From Limnanthes douglasii subsp. nivea (taxonomy: Eukaryota; Streptophyta; Magnoliopsida; Brassicales; Limnanthaceae), in contig JAUPFV010000001.1 in NCBI GenBank assembly GCA_036936605.1, positions 217,029,530 to 217,093,529 of the forward strand: a stretch of 64,000 bases of DNA. Direction: 5' to 3'. The notes under the pieces were generated by a model. That model was not told the origin of the DNA and did no database searches. It saw only the letters and a program-made list of their open reading frames with translations. Shown one piece after another: positions 1 through 11,700 of the stretch. A program made the position numbers and the translations under genes. The first letter of the stretch is position 1; each line of letters starts with the position of its first letter.

Positions 1-460
1 GAAATCGAGACTTGAGACACGTAGTGAATATACTTTTCAAAAATAATTATTTTCGTCTAAGGATTGCTTAGACATCTCAAAAAAGTTAATTCGAGATATA
101 TCAAGTATTTTAAAGTTCAATGAGGAAAATATTTTGAGAGAATTTAAGATTGTGCATATTTATATATCACTCGAATAGCCTATTTATAGGGTTCAACGGA
201 TCCCAATAAAATATTGCATCTGATCGAATATGTATCGCTTCCAAAACTCCTTTTTTCATAAGATACATTTTTACGAGCATATACATGTTCGATGTCGTTA
301 TGGTGGCAAAAAAGTCTCGATGTGATAGCGAGAGAGGTTTTTGCAACAACATTTTACAATGATATAAAAAATAGACATTACCTACAAATAAGCCTAAGTC
401 TCTTCGATATACATTGAGTCATCCTATCAAAATAAACTAGTATTTGGTTATATTATTATA
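1..460. other. Flank of the old copia element, no gene seen
   Basis: AT-rich sequence left of the first copia LTR. The only ORF of note is a 61-codon minus-strand frame with no recognisable domain. I see no RNA gene or repeat structure. Confidence 0.5.
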
Positions 461-1132
461 GGTCATCACACATTTTATCGATATATTTAACTATTGTCAA
501 TATTAGTCCAATAAAATTAAACAAATATTAAGTAATAAACTAATACATAAAATTCATATCATGGAGGTAGTTGTATATAGTAGGTCGATTTTGGATACTA
601 TAAGAATTGTATAAAAAAATAAACAACTTATATAACTTTAAAAGTTTTAAGACTATTTTGTGAAAATAAAATAAGTGTAGGATTATGGTCCCTAAGAGTA
701 GAAACTTAACAAGATATCATTTTAAACAATGTTTAAAATTTGAATTTAAAGTCTAATGCTATATATAAAGAGAAAATCCATCTATATGATTTACGAAATT
801 ACACAGTTTCATAATTTGAAAACATAATTCATATCTGTGTTATCTAGAAAACAGTTTCATAATTTGAAAACATAATTCATAATTTGAAAACAAATCTAGA
901 AAATCAAATTTTAAAAGACCCGATTTGTTATCTCAATCATAACAAATCGTTTGGAAATATCAAGGTTGCACGTACTTAGAAGATTTAGACTAGAATAACC
1001 ATTCATCAAGTAAAGCACAAAAATAAAAAAAATATAAAATTATGACTTTATCTTATAAGTATATTTTTCACATTTGACGATGGCTCAAAATCTCACGTTG
1101 TTCAATATAAAAAGAAAACAAATTTATTAACA
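461..1132 (+). repeat. 5' LTR of the old copia element
   Basis: It aligns along its length with 14568-15231. Shared blocks include the left end (GTCATC followed by a T-rich run), the 'ctattttgtgaaaa' block (655 against 14703), 'aaattacac.gtttcataa', 'atcaaggttgca' and 'atgattttatctt' near the right end. The two copies are heavily diverged, with many C-to-T and G-to-A differences, as in old methylated plant LTRs. It ends in AACA, directly before a relic primer site. Confidence 0.65.
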
Positions 1133-1134
1133 AG

Positions 1135-1147
1135 TTATATTAGAACC
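1135..1147 (+). other. Relic primer-binding site
   Basis: The 13 bases match 9 of 13 positions of TGGTATCAGAGCC, the primer site intact at 29010-29022. Three of the four mismatches are transitions. It lies 2 nt after the 5' LTR end, the same spacing as in the young element. Confidence 0.5.
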
Positions 1148-1867
1148 ACCCATTGAGGATGAGCTCATAAGAATTCTATATTTTGAATTCAAAATTTAAT
1201 TATGTTTGATTTAAATTGAGTAGAGGATATAATATTTGGTATATGTTGGTTATGGATGATAAAATTATGTATCTATGATAAAACAAATGCATGATATAAT
1301 TGATTTTATAGAATATTCCTGTTAGGGTTTGATTTTCAGACCTTAGGAAAAAGAAATGATAATTTTCAAACATGATTTGAAGTTTACGGGTTATAATCAC
1401 GATGACTAAAAAGGGTTGTCGTGACGACGACTAAAACATAAAAATTAATATACATCACTATATTATGTAGTCACCACAATTACCAATGTCTAAAACTTAC
1501 AAAAGATTTTTTTATTAGGATGCCCTTAAGCTTTGCTAGGATAATGGTGGTTATCGTTGCAATGCTCATGTGGCTCACCGCAACGACGACCGACTATGAC
1601 TTGTCCTTCATTTCTTTAAACCAAACTTTTGAAAAAAATCTAAATTTATTTCAAATGATTTTAGACTAGACTGCAAAATTGGTTGGACTTTAAGTGTATA
1701 TGTAGTATTATGGTATTTTCAAATATGATTGACATGCTTTATATTTTCTGACTTAGGTAAATAATTAAATATCCAACATATCACCTAAGTGATCCTTACT
1801 GGTGAGTTGAATCATGAAGGTTGTGGATATTGATAAATCTATATTTCACTAAGCGAATATATTCATT

Positions 1868-2115
1868 ATTAAGACGAGGTAAGTAAATCAAATTTATGAT
1901 GAGGTATGCATAAGAGTTATGACGAAGGATGTTTCCAAGATGATGATTAAGGTTCAATTTAGAGTTATGACGAGATAAAAATTTAAAGTTATGTCGAGGG
2001 AATAAATCAAAGTTATAACGAGGGTACAATTGAGTTATGACAAGGGATAAATCATAGCTATGACGAATGTACAATTCAGAATTTAGATGAGGGTTATTTT
2101 CAAGATTACGATGAA
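1868..2115 (+). repeat. 24-bp minisatellite in the copia leader
   Basis: About ten degenerate units with core GTTATGACGAGGG. Cores lie at 1916, 1964, 1988, 2012, 2034, 2057, about 2081 and 2105, a spacing of 22-24 bp with one double step. Because 24 is divisible by 3, the minus strand has an accidental open frame with an eight-residue repeat; I do not regard it as a gene. It lies in the leader of the old copia element, inside the proposed leader intron. Confidence 0.8.
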
Positions 2116-2221
2116 GGTTATTTTCAAAGCCATGTCAGACACGTGCATTTATACACCATAATAGTTTATAAAGAAAGTTGTTAGATGATTATAATAGAAC
2201 GACACATGTAAATTAATGATT

Positions 2222-2223
<2 letters not shown>

Positions 2224-2256
<33 letters not shown>
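2224..2256. repeat. (AT)n microsatellite
   Basis: An uninterrupted AT dinucleotide run in the leader of the old copia element. Similar runs occur at about 12758-12782 (just 3' of the copia RNase H) and about 49516-49537 (5' LTR of the third copia element). Confidence 0.95.
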
Positions 2257-2261
<5 letters not shown>

Positions 2262-2869
2262 GGGATTGGTAAAATATTGAGTGTAAATCATATAAATAAG
2301 GATTAAATTCTTCTTTGAAGGACTTGTTACATTTTTCTAATAAAACAAGTTTACACCATTTTCAGTTTCTTTCTTAATATCGGCTCATCATTTTGGCGAA
2401 GTATTTGTAGAGAATTTCCCTTAACAGTTATTAATAATAATAAAAAACTAAAATTTATCATAATTAATCATGAACACAAGAGTGTTAAATATGAATTGAT
2501 CTCCAAAAATGGAACTACAAAAATTGGTCCATATGAAGTTTTTCTATAATTGAGTCGACTAAGTGGATCAATATTATTTTTCTTCAATTCATAAATGCAT
2601 TAAGATAGTATTTTTCCAAATATATCTTATTAATGTTATAAAAAGTGAAATTCAGACATCAATAATGATTTTGGATGAGAGTAGCATATTAAATCTTGAT
2701 GGTTGGCTTCTCTGTCAATAAACCAACTTTTGATTCTTTAGATCATGCAACATCAGCAACATCACCCCCTTGATGTTGAGACTCATATCCTACATCAGAA
2801 ACATCAAAATGCATCTTCTAAGAAGATATTAAAGTTCCCCTCAGATTTCAACTAAATAAATAGACGGTG

Positions 2870-4430
2870 CTTCCACAAAGAAACAATTATGCAAATCAAG
2901 ATGACTCTCCACAAGAATTCCCTCCTCTCAACTAGTCATATTCATTAATACACATCGGAAATCATTCACCTAACCTACCATATTCAACACTTAGATCAAA
3001 TACTATATTTGAGCAACAAACTAACCAAAAAATAATATTAATAATGGATCAACAAGCACAAATGAAGATTTTTTTTATATTGTCAGAGTTAAACCTAAGG
3101 ATCTTGTTCATAAAAATATTAAAATTCAGAATCAAGAAGACTACATCTCTGTAAACTTTCAGAAACATGATAAGCTCATGTTCGATTTGATAGCTAAGCA
3201 CACAATGATAGAGAAATTTTCAAAGGAAAGGCCACCAATGACTGAGATACAAAAGTTCTTAAAATCTCTGAATTTCAAAGGCAAGGTAAGCTTGTGTCTT
3301 TGGGGTCCATGATATTTGATGATATAATTGGACTTACAAGAAGATATTAAAGTAAGAAGATATTAAAGTAATATGAAGAAAATCTATTTGGATAGTGGGT
3401 ATACATACAATGCATATTCTTAAATGGACACCTAATTTCCACCCAAGAATGGAGTCTTCAGTCATACCTATTTGGATAACCTTCAGTAACATACCTCATT
3501 ACATATACAATTGAGATATAATCGAAACCCTAGCCAAGTTTATAGGAAATCCTATTGATAAGTGGGTTTATATAAAACCAGGCCATGTAAAAATTTTGTA
3601 AGACCTGAGTTGAATTGGATCTTTCGAAGACTCTCTTAAATAGAATACATGTTACCTTTGGAAATGCCGAAGGATTCTTAATCTAGGTCAAATATGGGGA
3701 CAGACTAAATTATTATACTGAGGGTTCTCACATGGTCCATAATACTAAAATCTGAAGAAAGCTAAACCAAGATAGTCTGATCCAAGTTAATGAGCAAGAT
3801 TCTAAGAAAACATCTAACAATAATGTTTAAAAAAATGTGCAGAAATTTGGATTCATAAATTGTAATAAATTGTTGTTAAGGAGCTTACTTCCTCATCAAA
3901 AGAAAGAGATACCATATAATTTACAATTCAACACAAAAAAGACTTCTACCTTTCAAGATTCAGGAGAACAACCTATGTAGAATAATATCACTATTAACAA
4001 TCAACAATCCATAAACAACCAGATATCTCACATATATTTAACGGAGCCCCTACAAAGATAAATTAAAAAATCAATATAAGATCAAAGCATAATACATGAA
4101 CTTCATTAAGCTGAAATCATGAGGCATTGCACTCTTTAGAAAATTGAGTCATGTGAACTTCTATAAATGAATTGGAATATGAGAATACATATGTTCTCTC
4201 TCTCTCTCAGGCCTCACCTTTTAGGGAGTCTTCCTTCCTCTTCTAAAGTTACTACCAAAGATAAGAAAAACTTCAAAAAAATATTGAACAACAAGAAAGT
4301 AAAGGATACTAAGACAAACAACATATCTGGAATTAACTCAACCAAAGCAGTTCAAACCAGAAGGTCTGTCAGACCACAAACTGGCTCATCTAAAATAAAT
4401 TATCATTACTTTATTAGAATGTAAGAACGA
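2870..4430 (+). pseudogene. LINE ORF1 remnant (DUF4283-like nucleic-acid-binding protein)
   Basis: No continuous frame survives, but the plus strand reads as a plant LINE ORF1. There is a region with 'KFLKSLNFKGKV', then 'WIPNFHPR' and 'VIPIWITFSNIPHY' followed by a segment on identity and size of a fixed site ('FIGNPI.KW'). This succession is typical of DUF4283-containing ORF1 proteins, which bind the element RNA. An open piece at 4167-4424 is basic and serine/threonine-rich, like an ORF1 C-terminal tail. Frameshifts and stops interrupt it throughout. The start is not identifiable; the stated limits are approximate. Confidence 0.6.
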
Positions 4431-7400
4431 TTGGAAATAAAGATGCAAGGAGAAGACTAAAATCAATAATAAGATTTGAGAAGATTGAATTTTTGGCAAC
4501 TCAAAAACCGATGACATCAAGTGCTCATTTGAACAAACCTGCTCAAACCTTGGGATTTCAGAATGCAATATTTAATATTTCAAACAAGATTTGGGTATTT
4601 TGGAATAATGAATTTATTTTTCTTCCAATTCTAGACCATGATCAACTACTTCATGTCAAGGTTAACTATTTAAATCTTAGAAATGACTTTATGATCTTTA
4701 TAATATATGCAAAATGTATAAGGGATCTTAGAATTTCTCTATGGAACAACCTAAGAGATGTTAATGACCTATTCAAATGAATAAGTTCTAATGGGCGAAT
4801 TTAACTCAATTGTTGATCTCTCTGAGCAACTCTCTTCCTCCACTATATACCTAATAAGTACACATGACTTCAACAACACAATTAGTAACTGTAATCTAAT
4901 GGATGCATGATATTCTGGGTCCAAATACACTTGGACTAACTCCCATAACTAGAAGCATTTGGACATAGTGCTATATAATTCACCACGGTCAAACCATCTT
5001 GTCAATAAATTTGTTACACATATGGCTAGAACGGGATCTGAATGAAGAATAGCTGGAATGAAAATATCAATGGTTCTCGTATACAAGTTTTTTTTCCAGA
5101 AACTCAAAAGATTAAAGACTCATCTTTAAGTTTGGAACAAAGAAACTTTTGGAAACATTTTCAACTCAATAGCTCAATCTGAAGAGGATATTAAGTATTA
5201 TGAATCTTGATTCAGAGATCTAACACTCAAGAGAACATGATCAATCTTGCTAAAACCAATGCAATACATATAAAATTACTCGCTACAGAGGAAACATATT
5301 GAGAACAAAAATGTAATATCAATTGGAAAAACATGGTGATAGGAATACAACAGCATACCACCGTTTTGTTAAGAAGAAATGAAGAAGGAACAAAATTGTT
5401 AAAATCCAAGAAAACAACATTTGGAACCAAGATTTGCAAAATCTAGAAGCATATGCAATTAACCACTTCTAAAGTTTACTCATTGAAAAACCCTCAATCT
5501 CTTAAGATAGTAGATAATCAATCTATCATTCATAGACTTGTTTCAGATGAAAACATAAACATATTAATGGTTACTTATTCTGACCAAGAGATATTTAACT
5601 TTATCAATGCTCTGAAATCTTTTAACATTGCTAGTGTAGATTGTTTTAATACCAAATTTTATCATAAATGCTATAATATTATTTCTAAAGATCCATGCTT
5701 TATAATAAGAGCCTTCTTCAATAGGGAGCACGCCCCAAATGGGGTTTATACCACAACAATTTTCCTAATTCCTAAAAGGAGGACTTTAAAGCATGAAATG
5801 ACTACAACCTATTAGTTCGTGTAATGTATTTAATAGGATAATGTCTAGAATTCTCAATGACATAATATCAATTCTTCTACATAAACTAATATCCGTTAAA
5901 CAAAGTGATTTTGTAAGGGGTATAAGTATTCAAGAGAACATTCTCCTTACTAATGAAATTGCATATGACATTAATAGAAAAAGTATAGGACGAAATTTTA
6001 TTCTAAAATTGGACACGGCCAAAGAATTTGATAGAGTTTAAATTCATTTTATCATTCAAATTCTTACTGCTTTTGATTTTAATTGCATGTTCGCTAACTT
6101 AATCAAAAAGTTCATCAATAATGTGAGATTTTCTGTCATCATCAATGATGAAGCTAAAGGTTATTTTAAATCATCTAACTGAATCAGATATAGGGTCCCA
6201 TTTCCCATAGTCTATTCATTTTGGCCGAGGAATTTCTGATCAGATGACTTAAGCAATTGGTCCAAGACCAGCCTACTATGAGATACAAAACTACTAATAA
6301 TATTATAGTTCATTGTTTTGATTTTGCTGATGATATAATCATCTTCTCTAATGGTTCAAAATCTAGTGTTAATAAAATCTACAGCTTTCTTATCAAGTAT
6401 CAGAAGAAAACTGGGCAATTGATCAATAAAGATAAATCAACCTTCATCATTTATACATCAGCAACATCTACTAGATCAAACTACATACAACAACTCACTG
6501 AATTCAGACTAGGTAGATTTTGAAATGTTTGGGAACAACTATTCACTATAGATGCACATCTATTTATTATGAAGATCTAGTTACTAAACTCAGAATGAAA
6601 ACTCAAGAATGGGATCATACCTTACTTTTATTTGGAGGAAGATTAATACTTATTCAGTCTGTACTGCTGGCCATCCCCAACTAATTCAAAATTCTTTGCT
6701 ACAGAACTCTATCATTCGAAGACTTGAAGCAATATGTAGCAGATATATTTGGGGCACCTCAGACAACCATAGAGTTATAACTTGGCCTAGTTGAAGTAAG
6801 CTAAGTAAACCCTACACAGAAGGTGGACTAAATATCAGAAAAATTAAATATTTCAACTTACATATTCTTGTAAGCTATGGTACAAATCATGCAAAGTAGT
6901 TATTTTTCTACTTCTCACCCTACGCAAGTGAAATTAAGCAGGAAAAGATCCCAAATATAGAAGATATTAATTGATGTTAGAATTATTGCTGAGGGATTTA
7001 TCTACTGGTCCTTTGGTCAAGGTGAATATGAATTCTAGTTAGACCCTTGGTGCAATAACAAACTACTAATTGATCTAATATGAGGCAATGACACAACTTA
7101 GTATATTCAAGATAAGTTTAAAATATTTAGGACTGATGATGGTTGGGATCTTATTAAGTTATATTCATAAGTTATTCAGTCTGATATTAACAGAATCATC
7201 AAGATATCAATCAAAGACTCCGTGAAGGATAAAATTTAATGGACTATCACTGATTCTAGGGATTTTTGTACTAAAGATACATGGAATCAATTAAGAAATA
7301 AAAGAACAACATCTATGATCTACAAGAGAACTTGGAATAATGTCACACCTAAAAAGTTCTCATTTTTCTTATGGAGGCTTCTTCATAACTGGGTTTTCGT

Positions 7401-7474
7401 TGATACAATCCTTTAATAAAAGAACATATATTTAGCATCTAAATGCCAACATTATGAAAGTATCGAATCAATAC

Positions 7475-7738
7475 TGATAAGGAAAAGTATTCTTTAGGGA
7501 CTAAAGTGATAAATTCTGTAATTATAGGATTAAATTAGACTTTAGGAAGAACCTAGGGGTTAAGTTGTAAATTTAACAATATGTAACCGTTTTCTCTAAC
7601 TAACTCACCTGGCCTATTTAAAGAGGCTGAAGGAGTTATTTTGACCTATGAAATATTCAGAGGTACTTTTCACTATTGAAAATTCTCACTGTGGATTCTC
7701 TGTTCTTAATTCACTCATTACAACTTAATTTCTCACCA
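7475..7738 (+). repeat. TRIM 5' LTR
   Basis: 264 bp, TG...CA, identical by eye to 7825-8088. It contains a TATTTAAAG stretch near 7616 that could serve as a TATA-like element. Confidence 0.95.
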
Positions 7739-7787
7739 AATTGGCGCTAGAAGGAGGGGCTACTGATAAGAGTTCGAAGAGCTAATA

Positions 7788-7813
7788 GTTCTTATACATA
7801 GATATATAAGAAC
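7788..7813. other. Perfect hairpin in the TRIM internal segment
   Basis: Arms GTTCTTATA (7788-7796) and TATAAGAAC (7805-7813) with an 8-nt loop. It makes up nearly a third of the 86-bp internal segment and lies between the primer-site-like stretch and the purine-rich stretch. Confidence 0.85.
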
Positions 7814-7824
7814 TAGGGGGCTAC

Positions 7825-8088
7825 TGATAAGGAAAAGTATTCTTTAGGGACTAAAGTGATAAATTCTGTAATTATAGGATTAAATTAGACTTTAGGAAGA
7901 ACCTAGGGGTTAAGTTGTAAATTTAACAATATGTAACCGTTTTCTCTAACTAACTCACCTGGCCTATTTAAAGAGGCTGAAGGAGTTATTTTGACCTATG
8001 AAATATTCAGAGGTACTTTTCACTATTGAAAATTCTCACTGTGGATTCTCTGTTCTTAATTCACTCATTACAACTTAATTTCTCACCA
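7825..8088 (+). repeat. TRIM 3' LTR
   Basis: 264 bp, identical by eye to 7475-7738, directly followed by the AATAC target duplication. Confidence 0.95.
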
Positions 8089-8733
8089 AATACAACATAT
8101 GTTTGTTTGTATGCAGCTCTGTTCTAAAAAATGTTTGTATGCAGCTCTGTTCTAAAAAATGTTCAATGATCTCTCTTATGTATCTCATCAATAGCATATT
8201 CAAGTCTCATAAAACAAGAACTGTTTAGAAGATATATCGACTTCCACTATCTCATAGAAACCAAAAAAATATGAAGATCTCGTCAATCAAACAAACACGA
8301 TAGTCGCTCTGCAAACCCAGTAGTATAAGTGCTCTATCAATATCAACAAAATCGAAGGGATTTCCCTATTGAAGTTCTTAATAACCACTTGCTTTCAACC
8401 TCCTTAAGGATTTCGAACCTATTATCAACCTCACTCTGTAGGTTGGATTAGAAGAGATATAAAGATTCATGTTCTATGCGGCTCCAGAATTTGGCTCCTC
8501 ATTGAAATTAATTATGTAATTGGACTATATTCAAGGATTCCATATCCGGGCCTTCTGTAATTTGACCAAAATTTGAAGAGGTAACAATTCTTTATTCAAT
8601 TAAATAATAATAATAATAATAATGTTATAAAAGGTTTTTATTATTATTTTATATTCATTTTTAAAATATTATTTGAGATTATATAATATAGTGATGTTTT
8701 GTGTTATATGTTGTATGTCTACTGTTGTTCTAG

Positions 8734-11700
8734 TAAATTCAAGTATCTATAACCTAGTAGGCAACAAAGTTCCATATTTGAAAAAACTAATTTTGATTTA
8801 TGCAAGCATATATGTTATTTAATATCATTTATTATAATTATCACTTGATATCAAGTGACAAAGAAAATTACACCCAACTAAAGAAAATTCTCATATGGAG
8901 AAGAAAGAATTAAAGGCTTGGGAAAAGTCCAACTAGATGAGTCTGGTAATCATAAAACAACGATAATATTAAAATTTTATGGTGAATGTTTATAGAGATC
9001 AATAATGCAAACGCATTTCTCGATGAGATAGATTAATACTTTGCTAAGAACAATAAAGTAGAATTTTAAATTTCGTTTATTAAATTAACTTCCATAAAGT
9101 ATTATGGCAAATGGAAAATTTGAGAACACATCCTTGAAATGCCAAGCATCGCTTTAAAATTGAAAGAACTTAAGATCGATCTTACAAATGTTTTTTTGTG
9201 AGTTTTGCGTATTATTATTTCCCCCATTCACTATAGAACTTTAGAAGTTCTTATAAGTGACAGTGTGAGAAATAGACTATTAATAAACTTATTTTTCAAG
9301 TAATTTCAGATAAAGAGAAGCTGAAGCAAGAACTTCCAAAGATGCAAATGGTGGATGCTCAATAATAAAATTAGAATGATATAAAAATGAAGGTTCAGAT
9401 ACACATGCATCGAGTTTTGAAATAAATAATCATAAAGGTTCATCCGATAATGGGTGTTGTTTTCATTGTAAAAAGACGATGTATTACAAGAACGAATGTG
9501 AAAAGTACAAAACTTTCATGAAAGATAAATGTAATTTCACTTATATGTTCTATTCAAAGATTAATTTAGTTTTAGTACTGAGAAATACGAAACTAAAACT
9601 TGAGTGATAATGATATAACTATCTATATAAATCAACAACGTTTGTGTTTAGTTTATGCTATTTGTGATGTTTATTTATTACTATCCAGTAGGCATTTTAT
9701 GTATTCAAATGACGTATTATAATGCCTTTTTTGGAATGAATTATATTTATTTTTTATTATTGGATAAATCTAGTTATTCTTGTATATTTGGAAATGATGA
9801 ATTATGTCTTTATATATAAATTATAGCTATTATTTTAAAAAATTAATCACAAATGAAAACATGTATTTAATAAATAATATAGAGGATCACAAATAATTAA
9901 TTAATGTAACTGTAATTGGAAAAATAAATTGTAAAATTAAAAATTTAGCAAAAATTTGGCACAAAAAATTAGATCATATTTAAACAAATAGAACTAAAAG
10001 ACCCATTGCATAAGATTTATGAAGTTTCTTATACTTTTCAAACTTCGACGTTGGCATAAAATGTATTAAAATAAACATAAGAACATAAAAATTTAGATAA
10101 AAACAAGGAAAAATGGGTCTTGAACTTGATATATACAGAGATCGTTGGACAACTCCCTACAATATCATGTGGTTATCAATACTCGTATTGTTAATTGATG
10201 TTTATGCATTTTTTTGGCATACAAAATTATAGGCTATTGAAAAGTTTAAAATAATTAAGATCGAGGTTGACAAATAGTTTGGTAGAAACAATAAGTGCAT
10301 CAGATCTGACCATGGTGGTGAATAATATAGAGATATGACGATTCAGGTGAACAACCTCATGGATAATTTGCAAAATTCATAAAGGACTACTAAATAGTTC
10401 TTTAATATACAATGCCAGATTATCATATCATGAATGGCATATCTAAGAGATGATACCGTAAGCTAAAATATATAGTAAGAAGTATGATTAGTCTTTCAAT
10501 TTTACCTATATCACTCTGGTGAGAAGCACTAAAATGTACACCATATATTTTAATAGATCTCAAACAAAATAACTACTAAACACCGTATGTACTTTTAATT
10601 TGAAGTAAACCTAGTTTAAATCATGTACATGTTTTGAGATGTTCTGTTGGGCAAAGCTTTATAAGCCTATTGAAAATAAATTTGAATCCAAAATAGTTAA
10701 TAGTTATTTTATTGGATATCTTGACCACAATATGGGTTTTAGGTTTTATGATCCTTCTAACTATATAATTTTTTTATACTGATACATCAAAATTGTTTGC
10801 AGAAAATTAAGTTTGAGAAGAAGAATATGGTAATACATATTCATTTTGAGAAAGAATCTGTAAGGATTCATGAAGTTTATAACAATAATATTTCAGTATC
10901 AGATATATTAATTTTTAAGCCAATCAACATTTTAAAACCGTTATAAAATATAAATACTCAAAATGATGTTCATCTTCCACCGGTGGAAATTGTACAAGAT
11001 GAACAAATTAAAGTGGTTCTAATGGAAAAAATAAATTTGCTCAAAGAAGATAAAATTTTACCTCCTATAGGATTGCAAACTAAAAAAAGTTTACTTTTTC
11101 AAAGATCTACTAGAGAAATAAAGAGTGCTATATATTCAGACTATATAATGTATCTTCAAGAACATAATCTTTTTTATGGTGTAACAAAAAACGATCCCTT
11201 AAGTATCTTTGCATCCATAAAAAATTATAATTGTTAGTTGTAGACTAACTCAATGAATAAATAATACAAATTAATGCAAAGTAACATAATGTTGAGTTTG
11301 TCTCATTTTTGAAATGAAATATATTGATTGGTTGTAAATAAAATTTTAAATCTAAACATAATTCTAAGGGTAATTTGGAAATACATAAAGTATGACTTGC
11401 CGTGAAGGGTTTTACTCAACGTGAAGGGATTGATAATCATGAAATTAGTTGCATATTTTGACATTGAGCTCCATCAAAGAATGTAAATAATGTCTCTTAA
11501 TAAATATATTGAGGAAATTATCTATATCGTGATACCTAATAATTATCTCTGGTGATCTAAAGTAGAGGATGATATACATACTAGAAAAAATATATTTTGG
11601 GCTTAAACAAGCATCACAATAATGATACTACAAAATTTTCAAAGTTATTATCTCATTTGGTTTCAAGATAAATTCTGAGAGATTATTGTATTAAAAGTTT

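Larger units (their letters stand above)
7475..8088 (+). mobile_element. Intact TRIM retrotransposon with identical LTRs
   Basis: Terminal-repeat retrotransposon in miniature, 614 bp in total: LTR 7475-7738 (264 bp), an 86-bp internal segment 7739-7824, and LTR 7825-8088 (264 bp). Both LTRs start TG and end CA, and I found no difference between them. The 5-bp target duplication AATAC flanks it exactly (7470-7474 and 8089-8093). The internal part starts with a primer-site-like stretch (TTGGCGCTAGAAGGAGG at 7741-7757, tRNA not assigned) and ends with a purine-rich AACTAGGGGG stretch before the 3' LTR. It has no coding capacity, so it must use proteins of another element. It interrupts the LINE zf-RVT region. 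Identical LTRs imply a recent insertion. Confidence 0.95.
4490..8460 (+). pseudogene. LINE ORF2 remnant: endonuclease, reverse transcriptase, zf-RVT
   Basis: Domains in order: endonuclease N-terminal part (4493-4780, with 'IWVFWNNEF' and 'LWNNLRDV'); endonuclease C-terminal part (about 4790-5040, 'GEFN', 'GSKYTWTNS' and 'LDIVLYN', the usual GDFN/TWxN/LDRxL motifs); linker (5453-5815); reverse transcriptase (5841-6523) with 'KLDTAKEFDRV' and the catalytic box FADD at 6323-6334; and the C-terminal cysteine/histidine zf-RVT region (about 7260-7470, 'PKKFSFFLWRLLHNW'). The zf-RVT is split by the TRIM at 7475 and resumes at 8094. A copy of roughly 30 bp is tandemly doubled at 8102-8162. In-frame stops and frameshifts make it non-functional. 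ORF2 normally nicks target DNA and reverse-transcribes the LINE RNA there. Confidence 0.85.
2646..8619 (+). mobile_element. Near full-length L1-type LINE inserted in the old copia leader
   Basis: Plus-strand non-LTR retrotransposon with decayed ORF1 and ORF2, a 3' untranslated region and an AAT/TAA-repeat tail (about 8601-8619). It is flanked by a near-identical target-site duplication: TAATGTTATAAAAAG at 2631-2645 and TAATGTTATAAAAG at 8620-8633. They differ by one A in a homopolymer. Left of it is copia leader; right of it the copia leader resumes and runs into gag. The element is about 5.35 kb once the 614-bp TRIM and its extra target copy are removed. Many stop codons and frameshifts show it is dead. 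Confidence 0.85.

Noticed and set aside
1796..2074. 92-codon minus-strand ORF with an RHN-rich repeat
   Set aside because: It is produced by the 24-bp minisatellite, whose period is a multiple of 3; no domain and no start context.
2280..2440. Possible LTR end (ATATAAATAAGG, then TTTTGGCGAAG)
   Set aside because: No partner LTR or duplication; the position is explained as the leader of the old copia element.
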